From Moesziomyces globuligerus (taxonomy: Eukaryota; Basidiomycota; Ustilaginomycetes; Ustilaginales; Ustilaginaceae): a stretch of DNA of 64,000 nucleotides. The notes beneath the pieces are model-generated. The model was not told where the DNA came from. It worked only from the letters and a program-made list of their open reading frames with translations, and ran no database searches. This document shows, in pieces, positions 11,911 to 22,571 of this stretch (within the stretch, counting starts at the first letter, position 1; each line of letters begins with the position of its first letter). A program made the translations under genes and the position numbers. Location of the stretch: NCBI GenBank assembly GCA_030849465.1, contig JARVLF010000021.1, positions 248,001 to 312,000 of the forward strand, written 5' to 3'.

Positions 11911-14900
11911 CTAAACCTTGTCCACCTTGCCCTGGTTCTTGTCTGCGAGGTCCTTTGCCCAGTCACGGAGGATGACCTGGTGCAGTGAGAGAGGGAACGA
12001 GGCAAGGAGAGGGGACGAGCAAGGTCAAGGTTGGCGTCGCACGGACATGGGATAGGGTTTCGCGGGTCCGACCGAGCATCATGGCGAGAAGGTTGACCGA
12101 AGCACCAGCGAGCCAAAGCATAAGATGCGATCGTCAGTCTTTCTCTCTCTTAAAGAGTCGGATCGGCAGGCTCAAGTGACAAGCAAGGGACGCGCACGCA
12201 CCTTTTGGATCTTGCCCGAGGCAGTCTTTGGGAATTCGGTGGGGACGCCGTTCTCGCCAAGGAACCATACCCAAGCAGGGGCACTCTGGCCGCCAACATG
12301 CTTCTTGACATAGGCACGGATCTCGGCAGGCGAAACGTGAGCCTCTGCGTGTGATCTTGCCACAAACACACCCACAGCCTGCACACCGTCGCCACATGAA
12401 AGTCGTATCGCGGGGAAGAATAGCAACGTGGGTTATGAGCATGCCATACTTTCTCGAACGCAAGCGAGCGTGCATTTCACTTACCTCGCCGTACTTGTCG
12501 TCCGGGACGGCGATGACAGCATTCGTGGCCACGCCTTCCATGCGGTCGATGCAGCTGCAGCGCACGAGCGAGCCGAAATGAAGTCGATGGTCAGAAACGT
12601 GAGCGCGTGATTGGCCAGAAGACGGGTGCTGCAATGCGGCACGGCGCTAAAATTGGCCAGCACTGCTGCGCTCTGTACTCACTTTTCGATGTTGGGTGGG
12701 AAGAGATTCTCGCCTTTGGATGCGCGACGCCAAGGTGGGCGGGCAGAGGTGTAATTTCAAGGGCGAGGCGTCAGTATGCTTGCGCCTTGCGCGGCGCGAT
12801 CAGAGCCACACTCACCTCCGCGGATGATGACGTCTTTGGAACGACCGACGATGCGGACGTATCCCTCTTCGTCCATGATGGCAATGTCGCCCGTGCGCAT
12901 CCAGACGATGTCGGGCTCGTCGGGGTGGCGTTCCATGGCCTCGTCCGTGCGCTTGGTGTCCTTCCAGTAGCCTTGCATCACCACGTAGCCCGCCGTCTAA
13001 TTTCGGAATCAACCATGCCCGTTTCGGCACGCACGCAGCCCCCGGCAGAAAGACTTGTCAGTAACCCAATCCCCCCGAGACAATGCTGAGCTGTAGCCGG
13101 TAGGGTATACACATACGCATAGCTCTCCAGGCTGCCCCACAGGCAGAGGCTTGCCAGTTGGATCGTCGGGCGAGACGATCTTGGCGTGGACGTGCGGATA
13201 GACTCGCCCCACTGTCTCGCACCTGCGAACGATGGGAGCGTCCACATCTGTGCGTGCCAAAGCCATGCAGGTCATAAGTCAGTGCTCTGCGTGATGGCTT
13301 ACAAAAAGACTCGGAGCTTCTGCATCACTCACCGCAGCCGAAGGTGACGGGCGAAGTCTCGGTCATGCCGTACACGACCGTCTGCTCGCGGAGTCCAAGC
13401 TTACCCGGGCTCACCAGAGCCTCCATCAATGCGATGGGGACGGTTGAGCCGCTACAGTGGCAGAATACAAGCTCGGTCAGTTGGCTCTTCGCTGGAATTC
13501 GTGCCCCCTTTGCTCGATCAAGGAGCCATGGGACTGTTCAGACGTACCTGGTAAGGCCGGTGCGCAAGGCGGAAAAGTCAAATGTCTCGCCCTCGAGCAC
13601 GCCCTTTGGGAGGGGAAAGCGCGATGGATCTTGAGCGTGTTCTCTGGTGGATTCGAGCACTTCGAGCTCTGCGATGAAGTGGGTCGGGACGCCGTGCATG
13701 GCGGTGCATCGCTCCTCGGAGACAGCACGAAGCGAGCGGAGCGGGTCGAATCCTTCGGCAGCATAGACGACGGAGGCACCGTGGGTCCAAGCTGCCAAGT
13801 TGCCCAGCACCAGGCCAAAGCAGTCTATCGGCAGCGTCACGCCGCGGAGCGGAGGAGCGGAGGAGCGGAGTCAGTGATGATGCCAATAAAGGACGGAAGC
13901 AAGGAAAGAGAGTGAGACTCACGGAAGAGAGGCGGGACATTGCACAGCCGATCGGCTTCGGTGAACCTAAGATTATCTCCGATAGCGATACCGTTGTTGA
14001 GGAGGTTCCTGGAGGAGAGGGCGACGGCCTTGGGCTGGCCTGTGGTGCCCGAGGTGAGCTGGAGGTTGATGATGTCGGTGTTGTGCACCTCCTTTTTGGC
14101 GGCGCTGGGATGCGAAGAGACGAGCAAGTCACGGTAGTCGAGCGCACGGCCACGGAGGACGGACATGGCGTCGGCGAACGATCTGCCCTGCTGAGCGAGC
14201 ACGCTGGTGCTCTCCCAGTGGCGCGGTCGGTTGTCGAGGTTGTCGACGAGCACGATGCGTTTGAGCGTGGGCACCTCCGCGTCTTGGAGCACGGTCGGGT
14301 CTCCGCCGCTGGAGGCAGAGCCTGTGAGCGACGGCAGAAGCTCCAGGAGCGAGTCGAGATAGTTGGATCCGCGCAGCGAAGGAACGATAAACAGTGTGGT
14401 GGCCTCGACGAGCGTGATGGCCCGCCGAAGCTCGGAGGTACTGTATGCAGGGTTGAGTGTAACGAGCACGGCGCCCACCTCGGCACAAGCCCACTGCAAG
14501 GCACCATATGCCGAACAATTCCTAAGGACAGCAAAGTTGTGAGAGCAGCAGCATATGCGATGGTCAGCGGGATACGTGTTGATGGAGTGTATGGCAGACG
14601 AGTGGGGTGTGGTCAACCTACATCATGAGGACAGCTACGCGGTCGCCCTTGCGGACACCGAGCTGCTGCAGGCCGGCGACGAGCTTCTGGACATGCTCGT
14701 CCATTTCGCCGTACGACCAGCGGATGCAGTCGTCGGAAGAGGCGCCCTTGCCATGCTGAGACGAGGGCTCGTGCTTCGAGATGAGGGCAGGACGCTCGGC
14801 ATGCTTTGCGACGGCCTCGTGCCAGAACTGGCCCAGGGAGAGCTCGGAGAGTGATTTGTCGGTGGGACCCGAGACCCTGGAAAGCAGCGCTCCCGAAGGG

Positions 14901-15028
14901 TCGCGCTCGGTGGGATGCTGCTTGTGAATGGTCGAAGCGTAGCGCACGCTCCGTCGGACCGCGGCTGCTGCTGAAACGGCAGACCGTGCCGATCTCGGCG
15001 CGGCTGCAAACCAGGAGCGAGGCGGCAT
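11911..15028 (-). CDS. Acyl-CoA synthetase (ACSF2-like, AMP-binding), mitochondrial
   Basis: Ten exons: 14622-15028, 13923-14521, 13548-13824, 13333-13451, 13117-13247, 12816-12996, 12683-12713, 12485-12554, 12202-12378 and 11911-11976 (2058 nt, 685 aa). It should activate a carboxylic acid (fatty or aryl) to its AMP ester and then its CoA thioester. Visible adenylation motifs are the P-loop LTSGTTGQPKAV, the YGMTETSP motif, the MRTGD...GRSKD segment and the C-terminal ASGKIQK with the catalytic lysine. The N-terminus (MPPRSWFAAAPRSARSA) is Arg/Ala/Ser-rich without acidic residues, a likely mitochondrial presequence. No PTS1 is present (ends KVDKV). The layout resembles human ACSF2 and fungal relatives; the acid used is unknown. 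Confidence 0.92.
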
Positions 15029-15966
15029 GGTCGACTTAACGATGCGGGTATCGAGGTGGTGAGTTGCTGAAGGTTGCTGTACGAGATGAAGCAAGATGAA
15101 GGTTGGGATCGAGGAGGAGCAAGAACCTGTTGCACGGCTGCACAAGCACGAGCCGGTCCACAGGACGATGATATGAAGGAAACCGGCTGTTCGGGGCAAT
15201 TCCGCTCATTTGAGAAGAAGGCGAAGCTGTACAGAGAACGCTGGACTGAGCCAGACCGAATGCACCTTTACCATGCACAACAGGCGAGCAGCTACTTGCT
15301 CGCCGGCCCAACGGTACGCAACTCGGTCGGGCCAACAGACACAAAACGTCAAGTTCAAGTCGCCCGACTCGGCTCGGTTGGCCCGACCGGCAGCGGAGGC
15401 TGGCATCACCGACTGAGAGCAGCACGCTCCGCAGCTGCGAGTCTCGTTCACCACTTGCGGCAGTCTATCGAGCGCTCGGCACGTCAGCTGCTGCGTTCGT
15501 GGCTTGAGTTCGGATTAGCCGGCGCCGGGACCAGCACGGCTCCAAGTCCAATGTGCGGGGTAAAAAAGTGGCCCGAACGAGGTCCGGCTAAGTGATGGAC
15601 CCTTCACCTTTTTTTCTTCTACCATGTTAGCTACTCTACCTCAACACGGCAAAGTTAGAATATTGTCGGACCCGAACGCCGAGCGTGAGATGACCCGGGC
15701 GAGAGGAACAAGGGCACGCGAGCAGCCAAGTTTGAAAACGACACCGCAAAATCGCTTTCGGAAGATCAAGGGCTGCCGCTCCAGGAGCAGCGCGTCCAGC
15801 TGAGAGAGAGAGCGAGAGAGTACGCAGAGACGACGGAGCCGCTGAAGGTTGCAATCACAAATCGGGCAGCTCAGACTGGTCCAGTATCATCGACAGTTTT
15901 TGGATCGCTTCCCACCATCAACACCATCATCTTCTATCCATACCCCCTCGGTCGATCGTCGTCATC
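15029..15966. promoter_or_regulatory. Divergent promoter region, acyl-CoA ligase / COX4
   Basis: About 0.94 kb separates the divergent starts of two mitochondrial-protein genes. Shared regulatory sites are plausible (inference). No further ORF, tRNA or repeat is recognised. Confidence 0.4.
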
Positions 15967-16695
15967 ATGCTCTTCGCCGCCCGCCGTCTCGTCGCCCGCG
16001 CACCCGCCGCGCTTCGCGTCGCCCCCACCCCGGTCACCGCCGCCCCGCGCCTCTTCACCTCGTCGGCGCTCCGCTTCGCTGCCGGCCCCCCCGTCATCCA
16101 GGGCGAGGGCGCCAAGGACGGTGAGATGCCCACCGACGACCAGCAGGCCACCGGTCTCGAGCGTTTCGAGTACCTCGGAAAGCTCCAGGGCCACGACGTC
16201 TTCGACATGGAGCCCCTCCAGATGACCCACCTCGGCACCACCGAGAACCCCATCAAGATCAAGTCCTACGTAAGTTTCGACCACCAACCGCATCGTTTGC
16301 TGCGGCCGTTTCAGCCTGCATCGACTTCTCGATCCTGCTCGGCCGCATCTCGCAGCTGCCTGGAGTGCAGCTATGACCCAGCTTGGTCCCCTTCAGGAAG
16401 CTGACGCTGACCGTTTTCCGCGTTTCCTTCATCGCACGCAGTGGCCCACCCGTATCGTCGGTTGCACTGGCTACCCCGCCGACTCGCACGACACCATCTA
16501 CCTCCACCTCAACCGCGATCTCAAGCACCACCGATGCCCCGAGTGCGGCAGTGGTAAGTCTCCGCAATGGCCACCGAGCTGCATCCGCGTCGTATGTCCG
16601 CTGACATCCGTTGCTTCATCCACTTCCTTGGTCCGCTTGCTTCCACAGTCTACCAAATGGAGTTCGAGGGTGACGAGAACGCCGGCCACCACTAG
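15967..16695 (+). CDS. COX4: Cytochrome c oxidase subunit 4 (Vb type), mitochondrial
   Basis: Three exons: 15967-16269, 16442-16553 and 16649-16695 (462 nt, 153 aa). This nuclear-encoded subunit of respiratory complex IV faces the matrix and binds zinc. The first 40 or so residues (MLFAARRLVARAPAALRV...) form an Arg/Ala-rich presequence. The conserved core has PLQMTHLGTTENPI, then RIVGCTGYP and finally HRCPECGS; the Cys of GCTG with the CPEC pair are the zinc ligands of the family. Its length matches yeast Cox4 (155 aa). The donors are GTAAGT and both introns keep frame. Confidence 0.95.
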
Positions 16696-17051
16696 ATCGC
16701 CGCGCATCCCGTTGTCTAACCATCCTGTGCGCGTTGCAGCATCACCAGCAATCAATGCAGTCTCTTTTCCAGCCTCACCTCGCGCCCCAACGTACATGCA
16801 CCACGTGCATCTTGCTTCGACTTCTCAACCACCTTGTTCTCGCGCGAATCGCTATCTCTGCAAGCGCATCACTCTTCAAGGAGGGGCGATTCGGCACGGT
16901 CGAGGTCGCTTTATCCCATCGCACGCGCGTTTTTGCTCACCCGCAAAGCAACGCTAAGCGGTGCGTGGCGCCTCAAAGATGGGACTCATTCAGAAGACAG
17001 GCACAGACAAGTCGTCTTCAGGTCAAAGCTAGCAGCAGTATGGATTTCTGT
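16696..17051. other. Convergent intergenic region
   Basis: This is the 3' flank of COX4 and of the small acidic-protein gene. No feature is recognised; terminators and polyadenylation sites are expected here but not assignable by eye. Confidence 0.4.
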
Positions 17052-17395
17052 CTAGGAGGATTCGTCGGCCTTCTCGGCGGCAGCGACGGCCTGGTCGATC
17101 TCTCGTTCCTGCGGGCGCAAAAAGGCAGCGGCGAGACGGTCAACGATTGCTTGGCGAAAGGCTTAATGTCGGAGGGAGGGGAACTCACCTGTTTGGTGGC
17201 GTCGACCTTGGCGCCGCGCGTCGAGACGCCGGGCGAATCGTCGAGGATGTTGGACTCGTCGAGCTCCGAGGCTTCGGCGCGCAGCTGCTTCTGCTCGGAG
17301 CCGCTGGCGGCTACCTCGTCCTCGGCCTGTGCGTCGACGTTGGTCTCCTCGACGTTCTCGTCCTGGATGGGGATCTGCTCTTCCTGGGCCGACAT
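17052..17395 (-). CDS. Small acidic, probably disordered protein (87 aa)
   Basis: Two exons, 17189-17395 and 17052-17108, with an 80-nt intron (GTGAGT donor, GCAG acceptor), give 87 aa starting MSAQEEQIP. The product is rich in Glu, Asp, Gln and Ala, lacks Trp and Cys, and ends in an alanine-rich helix-like segment (IDQAVAAAEKADESS). The ATG follows a CT-rich leader on this strand; in-frame ATGs farther upstream give an unlikely extension. I do not recognise the family. Frame-preserving splicing and sharp composition support a real gene, but no function can be assigned. Confidence 0.6.
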
Positions 17396-18783
17396 GGTTG
17401 CGAGTTTGATCTGAGCGAGTGGAGAGTTGACAGGAGCGTAGGTTGGTATGGTGACGGTGCGCGAGGGGTGGATGCGGAGATTCTTCGACTTCTTATACCT
17501 TGTCAACTTGGGGAGGGGTGGCATGGAAGGGTGTACGCGCATTGCAGATCTCTGGGCGCCGTCAGGGGACCCCGAGTTGACAGCGTCATCAAGCGCTTTC
17601 ACCCATCAGCGATGTCCTGCATCAAAGGTCACGCTTGACATTTTGTCCCAACGGAGAGGGACGTAGAGGGACGAATCATTCTTTTGGCTGAGCGCCTTCT
17701 CGCAGTCTGGTATCCGAGCACTTGCGCTGTAGATTCCGCTGTGGGAGAAAGCGTAACTACAGCAAGGGTGGTCTGATCGACGTCAGAAAGTGCAGGATGA
17801 TCGTGCTTGAGCAAGAGTCTACGTCGTTGATGGGCTCGCTTGTCTCCATCACGGCGGCATGCGGACGTGCAGACCCTGAAGCTTAGCAAACCCGATCGCG
17901 GCTCGGCTACGGTCATTCCCGACCCCACCAGGGGGCCAGACCAGGGGCGAGAGAGCGAGGGGGCGAGTCTGCTTGCGGAAGTGCATACTCCACCGGACCC
18001 CGACGCCGGTGTCTGACCATCGACGCGCGTGACAAGCAGACCTTGACGCGACGGTTGACGCCAGCTGACCACATCAAGTGGTCGAGAAGAAGCGCTTGCG
18101 GGGCTCGACACGCTGGAATGCCGTCCCAGAGTGACTCAGCGCCAACCGCCGAATTTGGGTGGAGGTCGCATAAACGAGCTTCGACGGTCAGAGCTCGAGA
18201 TCAGCAATCTCGAGCTCCGACATGTGAGCCCGCAGGCAGGGCTGCAGTATTCGTACGATTCATGAGTAGCGAAGAGGCGCTGTGCAACGTCGTGCTCCGC
18301 CGCTGACGAGTGCGAGATGTGCCATGGTCGCATTGTGAGCAACTCTCGATTTGGTCGGCCGAGTCGCGAGACGACAGCGTACTCCGACCTCGGTCTGCTG
18401 CGAAGCCTTGTATTGTACAGCTCCTTCGACCGCCTATCGGCCCTACGAATGCAGTCTTCCGTAGCTGGCCTCCGCACGAACACTACACGATGCGACGAGA
18501 TGCCGAGCAGCTGCTAGGAGCGTGTCGTCAGTGTTTGTCGAATCGACGTGCGCCACATTTAATTCCATGGCCCGACGCTCACACTCCTAAAGCCGGCGTG
18601 CTTCTCCTGTCAGACGACCAAAAGCCGCCGTACCCCTCAACCTTTCCATCCGCAACTCGTCGTCCGGTTACGCAGACCCATGTCTTCCCCTCCGCAACTC
18701 ATCCTCTGGCTTGCAATGATCATAACATCATTTCGATTGATCTCATCTCGAGTGTGTGCTAAGCGGAGGCGGATAACCGCCGT
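17396..18783. other. Intergenic region, 1.4 kb
   Basis: This lies upstream of the small acidic-protein gene and downstream of the GST gene. Frames such as 17629-18111 (-) have no recognisable domain or splice support. Nothing else is seen. Confidence 0.45.
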
Positions 18784-19606
18784 TTACTTGAGGGGGAGCT
18801 TGGCGACGGCAGCCTGAGACTTGGCGTCGTTCTCGATGGTGGCGCACCACTTCTGCACGGCCGGGTAGGGCGAGAGGTCGATGTTGCCGAAGCCGGCGAT
18901 GCGGACCCAGGTCCAGAAGGCAAAGTCGGCGATGGTGGGGCGGTCGAGCGCGATGAAGCTCGAGCCACGCTGCTGCTGCTTCTTCAACTGCTCTTCCAGC
19001 ACACTGTACAGACGCGCCGTTTCGCCCTCGAACCGAGTGAAGGCCGCCTTCTGCGGCTTCTCTCCATAGCTGGATTCGAAATAGTGGATTAAGTAATTGA
19101 CATTGCCCTGTTATGGTCAAGACGAAGAGATGGTGTCAGTACCAGGAATGCAGTCACAGACTCGTCCAGCGACGTCACACAAGAGACTGCGGTCTCGGGA
19201 GCGCTTGCGAAGTGCAGGGGTCAAATGTCCGTGCGGAGAGATCACTTACCTGTGTGGGGCCGAGGCCGGAAAGCTGATGGGTGAGCCATTGCATGACAAT
19301 GGCGCGCTCTTCGGGCGTCTTACCGAGGAACTTGCCCTCCTTGTCGTACTTGTCACAAAGATAATAGAGAATCGCACCACTCTCCCAGACGCTGAAGCCA
19401 TCGCTGTCGTTCGAGACAAGGCAGGGAACTCGTCCGTTGGGGTTGATCTTGAGGAACTTGGCACCCTTGACACCGTTCTCCGGGTCATCGCCAAAGTCGA
19501 GAGCAACAACATCGTACGAGATGCCGAGGTGCTCCATGAGCACAGCCGCCTTGAGCGGGTTGGGTCCAGGACCGCGGTGCGAGTAGAGAGTGTACTGAGC
19601 AGGCAT
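18784..19606 (-). CDS. Glutathione S-transferase, Ure2/GTT-like
   Basis: Two exons, 19250-19606 and 18784-19107 (681 nt, 226 aa), with a 142-nt intron. It should conjugate glutathione to electrophiles in the cytosol. The thioredoxin-like N-domain shows YTLYSHRGPGPNPLK (glutathione-site loop), KINPNGRVPCLV with the cis-Pro, and the WESGAILYYLCDKY segment. The joint at the intron reads SGLGPTQGN, a typical start of the helical C-domain, which continues with DRPTIADFAFWTWV. The residue pattern fits fungal Ure2-like/GstB-type enzymes. A TATA-like box lies about 75 nt upstream. The neighbour upstream is a MAPEG-family gene on the same strand. Confidence 0.93.
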
Positions 19607-19679
19607 TTTGATCGTGTATCTGAGTTGGAACAGACAGAGAACGGTGTCGACAAAGTATGTTGATTGATGGGAGGAAAGC

Positions 19680-19690
19680 TATATATGTAT
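19680..19690 (-). promoter_or_regulatory. TATA-like box of the GST gene
   Basis: The minus strand reads ATACATATATA here, about 75 nt upstream of the GST start codon. It stands out in GC-rich surroundings. Its role as a TATA element is inferred from sequence and spacing. Confidence 0.45.
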
Positions 19691-20249
19691 TGCCGCTAAG
19701 CTGGTCCGCACGGGGATCGAAGAAGTACGGGGAAAGGTAGATTCATGCGGGTGCTTCCGCACCGAACAGCTTGCTTTCGGAGCACAAGACCGCGCGCCAG
19801 TCAAGGCAGGTCTGTGCAACGCGGAGTTAAGCGTCTCCGAGAGGATGTGGGCTCCGAGCTCTGCGCACGGACGGACGGTATGTTCAGACCGCGGTCCGTA
19901 GAGTGGCCGTGTGGAGGAGCATGCGGCAACCTTTTTTTTGCTCATTCGCCGAAAGCACCTAGCCGAGCGTTCTGAACCGTGCGTAAGCCTGCTCCTCAGC
20001 ACCAACCCAACGTTGTTACGCCCTGGCAAAGTTCCGTTCGCAAGCGCATTAGGGATTTCCGGCTCCTTGCGGGATGAGATGACGCAGAGCACTCAGCTGG
20101 GTCGGAGAACGGCCAGATCGGCCCGAACGCGATAGGATCGGGAACGGAATTCCTCAGTCAAAGCGGGAAGCAGGAGTGCCGCGATGGTGTGTGGTGAATC
20201 CATTCAATTTGGCTTCTAAACATGAACGAGTGGTCTGGATAAGATCATA
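19691..20249. other. Intergenic region
   Basis: The upstream part of the GST promoter and the 3' flank of the MAPEG gene. No other feature is recognised. Confidence 0.4.
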
Positions 20250-20822
20250 TTAGAGTGCAGTGGTGCCGGTTGCAACACCGTAGTTGAGCTTCTTGGCGGC
20301 CTGAACGAGACCGTAGATGCAGGTCACGTTGCCGGTCCACCAGGCCAGAGTACGGAACCAAGCGAGCGACTCGGACTCGATAGTGATGTAAAGCACAGCG
20401 AACGCAGCGCGAGCGGTGAGGTAGACACCTGCAACGCGGTTGATGAGTCGGTTGGAAGCACCCGCGAACTGAAGCGACAGGATGGTGCCCACGAAGATGG
20501 GCAGGTTCTCCACAGCATTGTAGTGAGCCGCCTCCCAACGCTTGAGGCGACGGAGCGTGGCGGGCGTGATCTTGCCGGAGGCCACTGCCTTTTCACCGTG
20601 CACGCGCAGATCGTCGCGCGGGTAGGCCATGTTGTCCAGGCCGTAGAAGACCATGGGCAGACGGTGCTGCAACAGCAGATGCGAGCCGGCAAAGGCAGCG
20701 AGGATCGAGATGGGCCCGTAGTTGTAGTGGAGCGCGCGCGACGCGTCCTGCGCGAAGCCGGGGTCCTTGAGCGGGTTGACCCGCGAGATGAAGTTGGCAG
20801 CTCGGTCGGAGAAGGAAGTCAT
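20250..20822 (-). CDS. MAPEG-family integral membrane protein
   Basis: Single-exon ORF of 190 aa. MAPEG proteins (microsomal GST / eicosanoid synthesis family) are four-helix membrane enzymes that use or bind glutathione. Visible are a first hydrophobic helix (ISILAAFAGSHLLLQH), the family-like RWEAAHYNAVENLPIF segment (Arg, Asn, Glu-Asn-Pro), then FVGTILSLQFAG, a VAGVYLTARAAFAVLYI helix and a last helix near the C-terminus. Length fits MAPEG proteins with a short N-terminal extension. Whether it has transferase activity is not shown. It shares a 0.44-kb divergent promoter with PYM. Confidence 0.85.
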   Translation of the reverse strand: MTSFSDRAANFISRVNPLKDPGFAQDASRALHYNYGPISILAAFAGSHLLLQHRLPMVFYGLDNMAYPRDDLRVHGEKAVASGKITPATLRRLKRWEAAHYNAVENLPIFVGTILSLQFAGASNRLINRVAGVYLTARAAFAVLYITIESESLAWFRTLAWWTGNVTCIYGLVQAAKKLNYGVATGTTAL

Positions 20823-21265
20823 GGTCAGCGATTCAACGATGATGTGAGTGAGGAGGTGGGAGAGTGTTGGTGATGGTCTGGCAAGGACGGGACTTCACGC
20901 TGTTCTATCGGAAGCCGAGACTGGAACTCTGGCGGCTCCGTGCGGACTTGGTCCGAGCTCAAGCCAGGAGGGACGCTGGATTGCGCCGTCACTCGAATGA
21001 AGGTTGATCCGCAGATGCATGCAAAGCGAGGAGTTGGCACGTTCCGGACGTGGTGCGCGGCACTCGCATCACGTCTGTCAGTGCGAGCTGCACGTCGACG
21101 TCGATTTGTGAAAGTCACCCTCATGCGCTCAAATCGGTCAACGCTTCCCGATCGGGCCACCAAACACGCCAGCCAAGCCTAGCTGCAGGGTCCACAAAAT
21201 GAATTCTCGTCGACCGAGGAACCGCATCCCTTCCCTTCTCCACCCCGAGCGCAAGCCAGAGTACG
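20823..21265. promoter_or_regulatory. Divergent promoter region, MAPEG gene / PYM
   Basis: A 0.44-kb gap between divergent start codons. No individual element is clear by eye. Confidence 0.4.
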
Positions 21266-22024
21266 ATGAGCGCCGCTGCCTCGACATCTTCGAGCTCCAA
21301 GCCGACAGCGGCAGGGATCGTCCAAAGCTCCGACTCGCAGCAGAGGGTCATCCCTGAGTCCAGGCGAGCCGATGGATCGTAAGTCGTTGCGAGAGCCACT
21401 TGGTCCGACGGCGCGAGCACTAGATACTAGATCGCTGATGCCTCTTATTGACTCCAAAGCATTCGGAAGGAGCGCAAGGTCAGGCCTGGCTTTACACCGG
21501 TCGAAGACGTGGTGCGCTACCGCCCAGCACGCGTCAGAGAAGCCGAAGAAGCTCGAAAGAAGGGCATTCCAGGCAGAGCCCCATCTGCAGTTGCACCACC
21601 AGACTCGGCTGTAGCTCACCCGCCATCTTCACCATCGTCAGCGCCGACAAGGTTCGGCACCTCCGAAGCTCCGCGCACGACCTGGCGCTCGAATACTGCA
21701 AGGACGCTAGCAGCCTCGCTTCCTCCTCCACTCAGTTCTTCGAGCGCAGAGAAACCTTCTGCGAGGCAAGCGCGTCAGCCACAAGCGTCTCCGTCTGGCG
21801 CAGGATCATGGCGAAACTCTCGCCTGCGCAAAGCCGCTGCGCCGACTCAATCCAGCTCGACGGATGAACCGACAGACACCAGGGCAGAGCCAGAAGCCGT
21901 CAAGTCAGCCGCAGCCGCTGCCAAGAGCGCCGCGCCTCCAGATGCTCGTTCTTCCGCTGATGAGCTGGCCGAAGAGCTCAACAGCCTGCGCATCGATCGC
22001 TCAGGGCTACCTGCAGATACATGA
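21266..22024 (+). CDS. PYM/WIBG exon-junction-complex disassembly factor
   Basis: Two exons, 21266-21378 and 21460-22024 (678 nt, 225 aa), with an 81-nt intron (GTAAGT). PYM binds the Mago-Y14 dimer and removes exon-junction complexes from translated mRNA at the ribosome. The N-terminal Mago-binding signature spans the splice joint: RVIPESRRADGS then IRKERKVRPGFTPVEDVVRY. The rest is Ala/Ser/Pro-rich and disordered, as in the family. The C-terminus carries a short acidic/Leu segment (ADELAEELNSLRID) comparable to the conserved C-terminal patch of PYM. The call rests mainly on the first 60 or so residues. Confidence 0.85.
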
Positions 22025-22571
22025 AAGAGCGCAAATTTCTCGTACACAGGCCTTTCGTAATCTTGAGCATGCTGCTCTCTTCGGGTGTAGCTTTTTGGAC
22101 ACTGTGACTGCGCATGGACTGCTCTCCCGTTCCAACTTTGAAGGGCCTCGCCTGGCACGCGCGGAAATACCCGCACCAGCGTCTCGCTGGGCATGACTGC
22201 GCTAGCCAGCTGCAATCCCACCTTCGCACGCAGTGTTTCCCACGCATTAAGCCTGTCAAATCACGGACCCTCCACTTGACAGGCCGTTTCCTGAAGTCAC
22301 TAGCCGGGATGCTCCTCTGCTCGGCCTGGATCGGAAAGCACTGGTCGTGTGAAGTGTCCCGCTACGCCCATCTCCTTTGGCCTTATGAACCTTGTTCTGC
22401 CACCGACATGATGCATAACATGCGCGATCCTCTGACAAGCGTCCGTCGCCTACCACGCGCTCACACGCCGTAAACGCGATTGGGATATAACCGCGCAATC
22501 ACTCACGGGGTGAACATCGGTCTCTTTTTCTCGTCTTTGATCCCCTACCACCCCGCGTTCTGCCCTTCACC
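22025..22571. other. Intergenic region
   Basis: The 3' flank of PYM and upstream region of the F-box-like gene. No other feature is recognised. Confidence 0.4.
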
